Assembly (NCBI RefSeq): GCF_018614975.1
Contig: NZ_JAGGNR010000010.1
Location: 186,001-250,000 of the forward strand
From: Paenibacillus polymyxa
GTDB lineage: Bacteria > Bacillota > Bacilli > Paenibacillales > Paenibacillaceae
Length of the DNA: 64,000 nucleotides
Direction of reading: 5' to 3'
Below are positions 50,547 to 59,972 of this stretch, one piece after another. How positions within the stretch are numbered: position 1 is the first letter of the stretch; the number at the start of each line of letters is the position of its first letter. The notes beneath the pieces were generated by a model. The model was not told where the DNA came from, did not search any database, and saw only the letters and a program-made list of their open reading frames with translations. The translations under genes were made by a program, and so were the position numbers.

Positions 50547-53500
50547 TTGAGTAAACGATTCTTATCCACGTTATTGAGTGTTCTGATGGTCTTTTCCATT
50601 ATTCTCCCCGCGGCTGGAGCCGCTCCCGCAGATTCAGCTATTCAGCTTGAGAACATACCCAGTACGGCCGAAGCCAAACAATGGAGAGAGATTCTTGCAG
50701 GGCAAGAAACAAAACTTGCCGCAGATCCATTTTTGGATAAAAGCTTGGAAGGCCTGGGTGGAGAAAGCACCCGAGTGATCGTTGAACTTTCCAATAAACC
50801 TGTTGCAGTAGTGCAAGGTGAATCAACCCTCTCCGGAAAATCTTTTACCTCCTCTATGGAAACAAAGGCTGTGACTCAAGTTGAGCAACAACAACAGTCA
50901 TTTGTACATAGCCTCACTCAGAAGAAAATCAAACATGAAGTATTGGAAAATTATGCTTATGCCCTGAATGGTGTAGCGATTGAGCTTAAAGGAAACCAAA
51001 TAGGACAATTGCTTCAGATACCAGGCGTAGTCAGCGTATATCCTGACCTTGAAGTTACCATAGCGCCCGAGACAGATGAAGTGAATCCGTACATGAAAGA
51101 CACAGCACCTTTTATTGGTGCACCTGAAGTATGGGATCTGGGTTACAAAGGAAATGGTGTCAAAGTGGGTGTCATTGATACAGGGATTGACTACGAACAT
51201 CCCAATTTGCAAGAAGCCTACAAAGGCGGATGGGATTTTGTTGGAAACGACAATGATCCGTATGAAACAACATATCAAGAATGGAAGGTATCGGGCGAAC
51301 CAGAGTTCAACGCTAATGGAAGCGCCTATTACACATCCCACGGTACACACGTAGCAGGTACCGTTGCTGCTCGCGAAGCAGGGGATTACGGAATTGTTGG
51401 CGTTGCTCCTGAAGCAGATATCTATGCTTACCGTGTACTTGGACCGTATGGCAATGGTCAAACCTCATGGGTACTCGGCGGAATTGATCGTTCTGTTGAA
51501 GATGGCATGGATGTAATCAATCTCTCGTTGGGTAACGCCGCCAACGATCCAAGTTATATTACTTCGGTAGCCTTGAATAATGCGATGCTGTCTGGTGTGA
51601 CAGCAGTAGTTGCAAGTGGCAATGACGGACCTAACCGTTATACACTGGGCTCCCCGGGTGCGTCTGCAATGGCCATTACGGTAGGTAACTCCACAGGACC
51701 TAGCCAGCTGATTACAGCTGATACTCACTTCTGGATTGGTGAGGAAGGCGAAGAGACACAACCTGAACAACAACCGTTGCCAGAGGTTGAACAATCTCCT
51801 GAACTGGGTACAGCACCTGGAACAGAGGAGCCACAAACTTCAGAGCAAGGTGTACCCGCAACTGCTATTGAGGAAAGTGCAGCAGCTGTGGAGGAAGCGG
51901 TTTCTGATGAAACTTTAGTTGCTGGATCAGAACAAGATGGAATTACAGCTGAAACGCCTGTCGACGCTGAAGTTCCGAATGTAGAAGAAGCTACAACGGA
52001 AGAAAGTACTCCATCTGTATCACCTTCTGCACCAGTTGAAGCTTCTCCTGAAGCTGCCCCTGTGGAAGAAGAGTCTGTAATTGCTCCAACTGAAGCTCCA
52101 CTGGCTATTACAGAGTCGGTTTACCGTCTGGATCTGATGGGCTGGAGCTTGTCGGCAGACCCTGAAACTGTTTTGACAGGGAAATATGAGCTTGAATTTG
52201 CAGCACTGGGTAAGCCAACTGATTTTGAAGGTAAGGATTTTACAGGTAAAGTGGCATTAATACAGCGTGGTGAACTCGCATTTGTAGAGAAAATCGCCAA
52301 TGCTAAAGCGGCTGGAGCCGTGGCTGTTATTGTATATAACAACATTCCGGGCCCAATCGGTGTAAGTCTGGGCGATAACTTTGAACTCATTCCAACACTG
52401 AGCATGTCCAAGGAAGATGGAGATGTGATCAAGGCTGAGCTGGACGCAGGACAAGCCGTTGAAGTGAGCTTTAGTGATTTTGAACGTTCCCAAACTCCGG
52501 GCGATGAAATGAATTCATCCAGTTCACGTGGACCTGCAAAGGTAACGCTGGACATTAAACCGGATATTGTTGCACCAGGCACAAGCATTCTGTCTACGAT
52601 TCCTGCCTACGGCAAGGATGAGCCAGACGCAGATTACGCACAAGCTTATGATCGTAAATCAGGTACAAGTATGGCTACACCTCATGTAGCAGGTTTGATT
52701 GCGCTGCTGATCGAGAAGCATCCGGAATGGACGCCATTTGATATCAAAGTTGCGCTGATGAACAATAGTAAAGTACTGGATACAGCCAAGTTTGATGTAT
52801 TTGATCAAGGTGCAGGCCGCATTCAGGCTGTGAACACCATCGATCCTGCTGCTTTTGTCAAAGTGCTTGATGTAACTCAATACACAGAAAGTGGCGCAGT
52901 TGTTGAAAAGGAAAATATCACTGGAAGCATCAACTACGGCAATTTCCTGAGCACAGATGAAAAGACGATTACCAAAACGATTAAAGTTGAAGCGCTGAAT
53001 GGTAGTGGTGGGGATTATACCGTAAATGTGAATCCAACTCGTAATGTCGCTGGTGTATCCGTTGCGGTAGACAAGAGTTCCTTCACACTGAATGGTGAGG
53101 AAGAACTTGCAGTGACAATCACCGTTCCGCGAGGGGTTACTGCGACTACAGAAGCACAAGGATACATTGAGTTCTCGAACGGAACCAATACTTTTACGGT
53201 GCCATATGTTGCTCATTTTAATGTTACGTTGAGTGGAGTTAAGTATATTGAAACCGTAAAAGGCACTGAAAAAAATCCATTCCACTATCCATTGAAGGCT
53301 GATGGTACGTTGGATACCCTTAATGTAGCGATGGAATTCTATAATCCAATGACATTTGCCCTGATTGAGATTTATGATGGTCTTAATCCGGAAGGTGGAT
53401 ATTATCAAGATGGTTATATCGGCTCCATCTTTGGTAACTATTTTAACTTCAATGCCAATGCAAGATACAACCTTGCTTGGGACGGTTCATATGCAGATTA

Positions 53501-54560
53501 CACAACCGATGAAGTGACTGAGATTCCAGATGGTTTATATACGGTAGACATCACTACTATTGGTACGGACGGCAAAACTTATAAGGAAGACACTTCGCCA
53601 TTTTTGGTGAAAAAGACAGCTCCGGCTGTAACTGCACCAGAAGCATTGGAGTTCAAAGAGGATGAGTCTGCTGTCCTTAATGGTAGCGTGGAAGACTTGT
53701 ACTTCCGTGTTGCTCCTGCGCTTGCCAGCGGATGGAACATCACGTTTGATCCGGCCGCTTCCCTGGAAGCAACGTATGTTGTGAAAAAAGAGGATGGATC
53801 GGTTTATAAAGAAGGAGTCTTTGAAGTACAACCTGATGGTACCTTCAGCCTTCCTTTGGAGGGAATTGAAGCAGGTGATTATGCTGTTGAACTTACGGTA
53901 AAAGACCAACAGGGGCTTTCGGGCACAGCCAATACGGCACTGAAATTGCAAGCCGTGGAGACCGAACCTGAAACTCCGGCAACCAAGGCCCCAGGTACGC
54001 CTGTATTGTCTCACAATAACTGGGTAGGCAACGGCTTACCAGAGGGCGCGTATATGGTCACAATGAACCTGTGGTGGGGCGAGAACGGAACTAGCTACAA
54101 GTTATATGAGGGCGGGGTTTTGGTTGATACGCAGAAGTTGACTTACAACGCGCCTTGGGCGCAGTTTGCTCAGACGAAGATCACGGGCAAAGCCAATGGC
54201 ACGTATACGTATGTGGCCGAGCTGACCAACGACAAGGGAACAACGCGGAGTCAGACGTTGACTGTTCGGGTTACCAACGCAACGCCAGGCAAAGCAGTTC
54301 TTTCTCACGATAACTGGGATGGCGATGGCAATTATAAGTTGACTATGAACCTGTGGTGGGGGACCAACGCTACAGAGTATCGTCTCTATGAAAATGATAA
54401 GTTGATCGACACGCAAGAACTCCGTGCGGTATCACCGCTTGCGCAAAGTGCTGTGACTACACTGTCCGGGAAAGCATCGGGAACGTATACGTATCGGGCA
54501 GAGTTAATTAATGCAGCCGGAGTTACCAGCACAGACACGATTAAGGTAAAAGTGAAGTAA
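50547..54560 (+). CDS. Large secreted subtilisin-like serine protease (S8, PA insert, C-terminal repeats)
   Basis: A 1337-residue exported protease. TTG 50547 follows AAAGGAGGGG and gives a clean signal peptide (about residues 1-26). Then come an I9-type propeptide (VIVELSNKPVAVV to about 180) and the S8 domain with triad Asp211 (VIDTGID), His265 (SHGTHVAG) and Ser708 (GTSMATPHVAG). Between His and Ser lie an acidic Glu/Pro/Ala/Thr-rich insert (about 398-524) and a PA domain (about 530-640). After the catalytic part there are Fn3-like domains and two tandem repeats of about 95 residues (about 1150-1337) sharing VLSHxNWxGxG and MNLWWG, like the N-terminal modules of some chitinases. It has no LPxTG or S-layer anchor. 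Role: degrading external protein. It lies between the inverted tRNA-Arg genes. Confidence 0.9.
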   Translation: MSKRFLSTLLSVLMVFSIILPAAGAAPADSAIQLENIPSTAEAKQWREILAGQETKLAADPFLDKSLEGLGGESTRVIVELSNKPVAVVQGESTLSGKSFTSSMETKAVTQVEQQQQSFVHSLTQKKIKHEVLENYAYALNGVAIELKGNQIGQLLQIPGVVSVYPDLEVTIAPETDEVNPYMKDTAPFIGAPEVWDLGYKGNGVKVGVIDTGIDYEHPNLQEAYKGGWDFVGNDNDPYETTYQEWKVSGEPEFNANGSAYYTSHGTHVAGTVAAREAGDYGIVGVAPEADIYAYRVLGPYGNGQTSWVLGGIDRSVEDGMDVINLSLGNAANDPSYITSVALNNAMLSGVTAVVASGNDGPNRYTLGSPGASAMAITVGNSTGPSQLITADTHFWIGEEGEETQPEQQPLPEVEQSPELGTAPGTEEPQTSEQGVPATAIEESAAAVEEAVSDETLVAGSEQDGITAETPVDAEVPNVEEATTEESTPSVSPSAPVEASPEAAPVEEESVIAPTEAPLAITESVYRLDLMGWSLSADPETVLTGKYELEFAALGKPTDFEGKDFTGKVALIQRGELAFVEKIANAKAAGAVAVIVYNNIPGPIGVSLGDNFELIPTLSMSKEDGDVIKAELDAGQAVEVSFSDFERSQTPGDEMNSSSSRGPAKVTLDIKPDIVAPGTSILSTIPAYGKDEPDADYAQAYDRKSGTSMATPHVAGLIALLIEKHPEWTPFDIKVALMNNSKVLDTAKFDVFDQGAGRIQAVNTIDPAAFVKVLDVTQYTESGAVVEKENITGSINYGNFLSTDEKTITKTIKVEALNGSGGDYTVNVNPTRNVAGVSVAVDKSSFTLNGEEELAVTITVPRGVTATTEAQGYIEFSNGTNTFTVPYVAHFNVTLSGVKYIETVKGTEKNPFHYPLKADGTLDTLNVAMEFYNPMTFALIEIYDGLNPEGGYYQDGYIGSIFGNYFNFNANARYNLAWDGSYADYTTDEVTEIPDGLYTVDITTIGTDGKTYKEDTSPFLVKKTAPAVTAPEALEFKEDESAVLNGSVEDLYFRVAPALASGWNITFDPAASLEATYVVKKEDGSVYKEGVFEVQPDGTFSLPLEGIEAGDYAVELTVKDQQGLSGTANTALKLQAVETEPETPATKAPGTPVLSHNNWVGNGLPEGAYMVTMNLWWGENGTSYKLYEGGVLVDTQKLTYNAPWAQFAQTKITGKANGTYTYVAELTNDKGTTRSQTLTVRVTNATPGKAVLSHDNWDGDGNYKLTMNLWWGTNATEYRLYENDKLIDTQELRAVSPLAQSAVTTLSGKASGTYTYRAELINAAGVTSTDTIKVKVK

Positions 54561-54611
54561 GTTCTTCCTCATTGAAATTGATTAAATTAATGAAGGAATT
54601 GTTCTATGCAT

Positions 54612-54660
54612 AAACGGCCTCCATCCTGATTTGCAGGATGGAGGCCGTTTTGTTTTTTTT
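54612..54660. terminator. Terminator between protease and MFS genes
   Basis: AAACGGCCTCCATCCTG (54612-54628) pairs perfectly with CAGGATGGAGGCCGTTT (54634-54650), followed by a T-run on the plus strand. Placed between convergent genes. Confidence 0.85.
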
Positions 54661-54677
54661 ATAAATGAATTATATGA

Positions 54678-55907
54678 CTAACCGATCATTCTATTTTTGC
54701 TGGCCTGAATCCCTGCGATTAGCAAAGCGATGGCCAGAATGACCTGTATTAGCAACGGAAGGGTCCATCCTTTTGTCCAGTCATGAAGCATGCCGAACAG
54801 TAGAGGTCCCACTGCCGCAAGCATATATCCGAAGGACTGGGCCATACCGGACAGGCTGGCAGCTTGTCTGGCATCTTTTGTGCGAAGGACGAAGAACATC
54901 GTTACCATTCCAAATGAAGCTCCAGCACTTATTCCTGCCAACGTGACACCGATGGTAACGAGCGAAGCGATACCAGTTAACAATAAAGCATACCCGACAA
55001 TTAAAGAAGAGCATGTTATCACGGTTAGAACACGCTGGTCTCGCGTTCGGCCGGCGAGGATTGGAACGATAAAGGTAGCCGGTACACTGACCATCTGCAT
55101 CAGGGAGAGCATCCACCCTGCTGAGGTGGGGCTGAATCCTTGCTCAGCGAGAATCTCGGGAAGCCAGGTAATCGTTGTATAAAATATTAGAGATTGCAGA
55201 CCCATAAATAAAGTGATGAACCAGGCCAGGGAAGAGGTCCGTAGACGTACAGGCGTCCCTTCACTCTGTGTGGCTATGAATAACATTCGCTGACGTCCTG
55301 CGGCGATCTGGGGGAGCCACAAGAGAAGCGCCAGTATGGACAACAGTGCCCACATGCCTAACGAAGCGCGCCAACCCATAGATGTGGCTTCTGCTACTGG
55401 CACACTCACACCTGAGGCGATGGCGCCAAATATGTTCATGGATACAGAATATAATCCGGTGACGATACCTACCCGCAATGGAAAATCACGTTTGATCAAA
55501 CTTGGCAAAAGCACGTTGCTTAATGCAATGCCGCAACCCAATATTGCGGTACCTGTATATAAGGAAAGAACGGAAGGCAACAAGCGTAAGGCCACCCCGA
55601 TGGTTACGATGATAACAGCCAATAGCAGAGCAGATTCGAGTCCTAACCGTTTGGCAAGACGTGGTGCAAAGGGGGAGACTGCTGCAAAGGCGAGCAAAGG
55701 AAGTGAGGTCAGAAGCCCGACCATCGTATGGCCGATACCTGTATCTGAGCGGATCATCTCCACGACAGGTCCAGTTGCTGTAATCGGTGACCTCATGGTA
55801 GCTGCGATGACGATAATGCCTGCTAATAACAGGCCGACTCTTTTGGATGTCGAAGAATGTTCTTCCTCGGTATGGATAGATGAGTGCTGCTGTATTGAAG
55901 ATGACAT
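54678..55907 (-). CDS. MFS transporter, CynX/NimT type
   Basis: A 409-residue membrane protein with 12 predicted helices. The first helix ends in AATMRSPITATGPVV, a hallmark of the CynX/NimT (cyanate/nitroimidazole) MFS subgroup; GFSPTSAGWMLSLMQMVSVP lies at the middle. The N-terminal 20 residues are polar and cytoplasmic. The ATG at 55907 follows AGGAGA. The substrate is uncertain: members move cyanate, nitroimidazoles or other small compounds. An interrupted inverted repeat, GGATTGTTACATAATCC (55944-55960), lies upstream and could be a MarR-type operator. It is the last gene inside the tRNA-bracketed segment. Confidence 0.82.
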   Translation of the reverse strand: MSSSIQQHSSIHTEEEHSSTSKRVGLLLAGIIVIAATMRSPITATGPVVEMIRSDTGIGHTMVGLLTSLPLLAFAAVSPFAPRLAKRLGLESALLLAVIIVTIGVALRLLPSVLSLYTGTAILGCGIALSNVLLPSLIKRDFPLRVGIVTGLYSVSMNIFGAIASGVSVPVAEATSMGWRASLGMWALLSILALLLWLPQIAAGRQRMLFIATQSEGTPVRLRTSSLAWFITLFMGLQSLIFYTTITWLPEILAEQGFSPTSAGWMLSLMQMVSVPATFIVPILAGRTRDQRVLTVITCSSLIVGYALLLTGIASLVTIGVTLAGISAGASFGMVTMFFVLRTKDARQAASLSGMAQSFGYMLAAVGPLLFGMLHDWTKGWTLPLLIQVILAIALLIAGIQASKNRMIG

Positions 55908-56027
55908 TGATAAAATCTCCTGTTTTCTAAGAAGTTAATATGTATGGATTGTTACATAATCCACTCCGTAAGCATAACATTCTATGTCAATATTGAGCAA
56001 TGAAATGAAAAAACACCCAATGGACCA

Positions 56028-56280
56028 TACTCTCCCTGCAGTCGAGACTGCGAAGTAGTGCTAACGAAGCGAATGCTTCGACGAACCGTTGGGGTTCTTA
56101 TCCCTAGAACGCAAAAAAACTCCCCGAAGGAAGTTTTCTTTTTTTACGTCCCAGGAGGGATACTCTCAATGCAGTCGAGACTGCGAAGTAGTGCTCACGA
56201 AGTGAATGCTTCGACGAACCGTTGGGGTTCTTATCCCCAGAACGCAAAAAAAACTCCCCGAAGGAAGTTTTCTTTTTTTA

Positions 56281-56294
<14 letters not shown>
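56028..56294 (-). repeat. Tandem 134-bp repeat of tRNA-Arg 3' end plus terminator (right arm)
   Basis: ACGTCCCAGGAGGGA recurs at 56146 and 56280, 134 bases apart, on the 3' side of the minus-strand tRNA. The units are homologous (clearly similar but not identical) to those at 49055-49390 in inverted orientation, including the TTCG-loop terminator and the ACTACTTCGCAGTCTC block. A third, truncated unit begins near 56028. The 373-base gap from the MFS start holds only these repeats. Confidence 0.85.
56246..56279 (-). terminator. Terminator of the second tRNA-Arg
   Basis: Read on the minus strand, AAACTTCC, loop TTCG, GGGAGTTT then TTTTT directly follows the tRNA 3' end. Confidence 0.7.
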
Positions 56295-56354
<60 letters not shown>

Positions 56355-56377
56355 ATGGATTTTTTCAAGCAAAATTG

Positions 56378-56406
56378 ATTTTATCATATGCATACAGGAA
56401 TATCAA
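56378..56406 (-). promoter_or_regulatory. Promoter of the second tRNA-Arg
   Basis: Read on the minus strand: TTGATA (56406-56401), a 17-base spacer, TAAAAT (56383-56378). Its flanks differ from those of the first tRNA gene, so the promoters are of separate origin. Confidence 0.7.
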
Positions 56407-56587
56407 GCATTTTATTTTAAACTGTTTTTCGTATATGATATTTGGCGGCAGTAACGTTTTTTTCATTATATTTAAGGTTATGTTAGAATATCAGGAGAAC
56501 TCAAAAATAGATCAACAATCGTTTTAATATATACATCTATTTAGGTTGATCCCAACTGGAGATTCAGGATATAGAGGAGGTGCTCCC

Positions 56588-57523
56588 ATTAAGGAATCCA
56601 CGACCCGGGAAACCGAGCATAACAACAATATTGTGCTGTTTCCTAAGACGCTGGACTATTACCAGATTCAATTGACAGTTATGCTTGAAAATGAACGGTA
56701 TGGTGAAGCGATGAAATTGCTTCACTTTTTGCTGCAATGTCAGGGACAGGAAGAGCGCCACTATGATGAATGGCGGGCCCTGCTAGAATGGCTTCAGGCT
56801 GCGTTCCCTCAATATGAAGAAACCTCGCCTGCCGTTGTTGAAGAACGAGAAGAGGAAGAAGAGATTAGTGAGGAAGACATGGCACGCCAGCATGCCCGAA
56901 TGAAGCTTGAACAGGATGATGGCTATGCAGATAAGATGCTTCGCACAGTAATGGAGGAGCCGCTGTCTGAACAGACGATGCTGGCTCTGGAGCAACTGGC
57001 CTATCTTGATCTACCGAAGATTGACGAGGCACTTACCAGTTGGTTAAAAGATAAGTCGCTTCACCCACTGCTTCAATTCCGGGTGCTGCAAACCTTGCGT
57101 CGCCGAGGTGTTCAAGGTATGATCCTGTTTACGAGAGGCGAAGAGCAGGTTGAAGTTGAGATCGACACCGTGCCTCTTAGACCAGAGGAATTTCCGCTCC
57201 AAATCGTTCAGATTCTGGAACGAGTGGCAGATCAGACGGAGGTTCATGAACCTACGCTCTTTTATTTTGCACAGGAACTGTGGATACAATATGTCATGGC
57301 GGTGTATGGAACCCGTGATTATGTATCGATGCTGGAAGAAAATGATTCCATGACAGATATATGGGCAGCAGCTCTACATATGACCGTTGCAGACAGTTTG
57401 GGTGGTTCGCATGATGAGGAAAATACCCGCTCAATGTATGCTGTGACAGGCGCGATGCGCTTTCGACTGGAGCAAGCTTATCGTTCCATGAAACAATTTG
57501 TATCTGCCGGTTTGGATGGTTAA
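56588..57523 (+). CDS. YsoA-like protein upstream of trigger factor, probable AUU start
   Basis: A 311-residue acidic, helical protein. Position directly before tig, size and helical-repeat character (YYQIQLTVMLENERYGEAMK, EEWRALLEW-like segments) match the TPR-like YsoA of B. subtilis. The centre contains an EEREEEEEISEEDMA acidic stretch; no membrane or signal part. Start: GAGGAGG (56574-56580) is followed seven bases later by ATT at 56588, with no ATG, GTG or TTG at a usable distance; TTG 56546 lies upstream of the Shine-Dalgarno and has none of its own. AUU starts are known (for example infC) and are used to limit expression. Function unknown. Confidence 0.7.
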   Translation: MKESTTRETEHNNNIVLFPKTLDYYQIQLTVMLENERYGEAMKLLHFLLQCQGQEERHYDEWRALLEWLQAAFPQYEETSPAVVEEREEEEEISEEDMARQHARMKLEQDDGYADKMLRTVMEEPLSEQTMLALEQLAYLDLPKIDEALTSWLKDKSLHPLLQFRVLQTLRRRGVQGMILFTRGEEQVEVEIDTVPLRPEEFPLQIVQILERVADQTEVHEPTLFYFAQELWIQYVMAVYGTRDYVSMLEENDSMTDIWAAALHMTVADSLGGSHDEENTRSMYAVTGAMRFRLEQAYRSMKQFVSAGLDG

Positions 57524-57661
57524 TCGAGGCCGGAAACGTTTTCCTTAAACTGTATCAAGGGATTCCCCTTGAAAAAGAATCTAATCTTGTTTATACTAAA
57601 ATGGTTATTTTGTACGTGATTGCCTACGTGAACATGTGAATTTTGGAGGGGAAAGTATACA

Positions 57662-59002
57662 ATGAAAGCAACTTGGGAAAAGATAGAGAAGAACCTTGGG
57701 GTTCTTGAGGTTGAAGTGGATGCGGATCGTGTAACTGCAGCACTCGACAAAGCTTTTAATAAAGTGGTTAAACAAGCAAACGTACCTGGATTCCGTAAAG
57801 GTAAAGTACCACGTTCCATCTTCGAAGCACGTTTTGGTGTAGAGAGCCTTTATCAAGAAGCAATCGACATTTTGCTTCCTGAAGCTTATACAGAAGCAAT
57901 CGACCAAACGGATATTTTCCCGGTTGATCGTCCTGACGTAGATGTTGAACAATTCGCTAAAGGACAAACATTCAAGTTCAAAGCAAAAGTAACTGTGAAA
58001 CCTGAAGTTACTCTTGGTGAGTACAAAGGAATCGAAGTTGCTGTAGCAAAAGGTGAAGTAACTGACGCAGAAGTGACTGAAGAACTTGAGCGTCTTCAAC
58101 AACGTCACGCTGAACTCGTTGTAATCGACGAAGGTTCCGCTGCTAACGGCGACGTTGCAGTAATCGACTTCGACGGTTCCGTTGATGGTGTACCTTTCGA
58201 AGGTGGACAAGCTGAGCGTTATTCTCTGGAACTGGGTTCCAACACATTCATTCCTGGATTTGAAGAGCAAGTTGTGGGTCTGTCCACAGGTGACTTCAAA
58301 GACGTAGAAGTGACTTTCCCAGAGAGCTACCATGCAGCAGAACTTGCTGGCAAACAAGCGGTATTTAAAGTGAAGATTCACGAAATCAAACGCAAACAGC
58401 TTCCTGCATTGGATGATGAGTTTGCTAAAGATGTTAGCGAATTCGACACACTTGAAGAGTACAAAGCTGACCTGAAAACACAATTGGAATCCCGTAAAGC
58501 TGACGAAGCCAAAGCTGCACAAGAAAATGCAGTTGTAGAAAAAGTGGCTGAGAACGCTGAAGTGGACATTCCAGCTGCAATGGTTGACAGCGAAGTACAA
58601 AACATGATGCGTGATTTCGACAACCGTCTGCGTAACCAAGGTATGAACCTTGAAATGTTCCTGAGCTTCTCTGGCCAGACTCAAGCTGACCTGAGAGGAC
58701 AAATGCAAGAAGATGCTTCCAAACGTGTTCGCAACAACCTGGTGCTTGAAGCTGTAGGAAAAGCGGAAAACATTGAAGTATCTGATGAAGAAGTGAATCA
58801 AGAACTCGAGAAAATGGCTGAATCTTACAAGCGTCCTGCTGATGAGATCCGTGGCATCCTCGAAGGTAATGGTTCCCTGGACAGCCTTCGCGATGAAGTG
58901 AAACTGCGTAAAACGATTGACGTTCTTGTTGAGAACAGCACAGTTGTTGAACCAGTTGAAGCTCCAGCTGAAGAAATTGTTGCCGAAGCTAACGAAAAAT
59001 AA
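57662..59002 (+). CDS. tig: Trigger factor
   Basis: A 446-residue ribosome-associated chaperone. Seen: the ribosome-binding signature VPGFRKGKVPRS near residue 40, an FKBP-type prolyl isomerase domain about 160-245 (DVAVIDFDGSVDGVPFEGG, FIPGFEEQVVG), and a C-terminal helical chaperone domain with an acidic tail. It binds emerging chains at the ribosome exit. ATG 57662 follows GGAGGGG. Codon use is strongly biased, as in highly expressed genes, which explains a long antisense open frame here. It is followed by its own terminator and by clpP and clpX. Confidence 0.95.
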   Translation: MKATWEKIEKNLGVLEVEVDADRVTAALDKAFNKVVKQANVPGFRKGKVPRSIFEARFGVESLYQEAIDILLPEAYTEAIDQTDIFPVDRPDVDVEQFAKGQTFKFKAKVTVKPEVTLGEYKGIEVAVAKGEVTDAEVTEELERLQQRHAELVVIDEGSAANGDVAVIDFDGSVDGVPFEGGQAERYSLELGSNTFIPGFEEQVVGLSTGDFKDVEVTFPESYHAAELAGKQAVFKVKIHEIKRKQLPALDDEFAKDVSEFDTLEEYKADLKTQLESRKADEAKAAQENAVVEKVAENAEVDIPAAMVDSEVQNMMRDFDNRLRNQGMNLEMFLSFSGQTQADLRGQMQEDASKRVRNNLVLEAVGKAENIEVSDEEVNQELEKMAESYKRPADEIRGILEGNGSLDSLRDEVKLRKTIDVLVENSTVVEPVEAPAEEIVAEANEK

Positions 59003-59027
59003 GACAAGCTGTAGTTGAATAAACGAT

Positions 59028-59059
59028 AAGGCACGTGAATTATTGCGTGCCTTATTTTT
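59028..59059 (+). terminator. Terminator of tig
   Basis: AAGGCACG (59028-59035) pairs with CGTGCCTT (59046-59053), followed by ATTTTTA. Confidence 0.75.
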
Positions 59060-59258
59060 AAATTACGACATCCATTTTATAGAAAATGAAGTGATTATAT
59101 GGATGAAAAATAATTTTATTGATCTGTGTACACTTTTTACATACCTATGGACTCCATGCAAATAAAAAACGGCAAGACGGCATAGGATGGCTTCAATTTG
59201 CACATACATAGAAAACATGGTTAAATATGATCAGGCTAAAAAAGTAAACAAACGGATG

Positions 59259-59307
59259 TTTGACCCTTCTTGTGAAAAATGACATTGTCACAGGAAAGTG
59301 TTAGAAT
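59259..59307 (+). promoter_or_regulatory. clpP promoter with a possible CtsR half-site
   Basis: ATGACA (59279-59284), 17 bases, TAGAAT (59302-59307) is a good sigma-A promoter, one mismatch in each hexamer. TTTGACC at 59259-59265, just upstream, equals one CtsR heptad on the reverse strand, but the second heptad (CTTGTGA region) is poor, so CtsR control is uncertain. The 367-base gap between tig and clpP holds only this and the tig terminator. Confidence 0.6.
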
Positions 59308-59369
59308 GAATTTGGGTTTGCTTTAGAAGTGGCCTATGTCTAATTACATGTAGAAAAGAGGTTGGTCTC

Positions 59370-59960
59370 ATGAGTCTGGTGCCAATGGTTATAGAACAAA
59401 CCAATCGAGGCGAGCGGTCTTACGATATATATTCACGTTTGCTGAAAGATCGCATTATCTTTCTAACCAGTGCGATTGATGACGATGTAGCCAATCTTGT
59501 CATAGCACAGCTTTTGTTTTTGGCAGCCGACGATCCTGAGAAGGATATCAGCTTGTACATTAACTCACCTGGTGGTTCTGTGACCGCAGGGATGGGTATA
59601 TACGATACGATGCAATTTATCAAGCCGGATGTATCTACCATTTGCGTAGGGATGGCAGCAAGCATGGGCTCGTTATTGCTGACAGCCGGTGCACCTGGCA
59701 AGAGATATGCGCTGACAAACAGCGAAGTAATGATTCATCAGCCGCTTGGCGGCATTCAAGGACAGGCTGCGGATATTAAGATACACGCAGAATGGATTAT
59801 TAAAACACGTCAGAAACTGAATCAAATATACGTCGATCGTACGGGTCAGCCTCTTGAGAAAATTGAGCGGGATACAGACCGTGACTTCTTCATGGGCGCT
59901 GAAGAAGCTAAGACGTACGGCATTATTGACCAGGTGCTCAGTAGACCGATCAATTCCTAA
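59370..59960 (+). CDS. clpP: ATP-dependent Clp protease proteolytic subunit
   Basis: A 196-residue serine protease that forms the double-heptamer chamber of ClpXP. Catalytic residues are visible at the standard spacing: Ser98 (GMAASMG), His123 (MIHQPLGG) and Asp172. ATG 59370 is followed by MSLVPMV. The gene lies 12 bases before clpX, as in proteobacteria; in B. subtilis clpP is elsewhere, so this could be one of two ClpP proteins in the genome. Confidence 0.95.
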   Translation: MSLVPMVIEQTNRGERSYDIYSRLLKDRIIFLTSAIDDDVANLVIAQLLFLAADDPEKDISLYINSPGGSVTAGMGIYDTMQFIKPDVSTICVGMAASMGSLLLTAGAPGKRYALTNSEVMIHQPLGGIQGQAADIKIHAEWIIKTRQKLNQIYVDRTGQPLEKIERDTDRDFFMGAEEAKTYGIIDQVLSRPINS

Positions 59961-59972
59961 AGGGGTGGTTTC

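Noticed and set aside
57605..58801. Open frame of 398 codons on the minus strand across tig
   Set aside because: It lies wholly antisense to a conserved, strongly codon-biased gene, has no ribosome binding site and a composition (Phe, Cys, Ser rich) typical of antisense frames.
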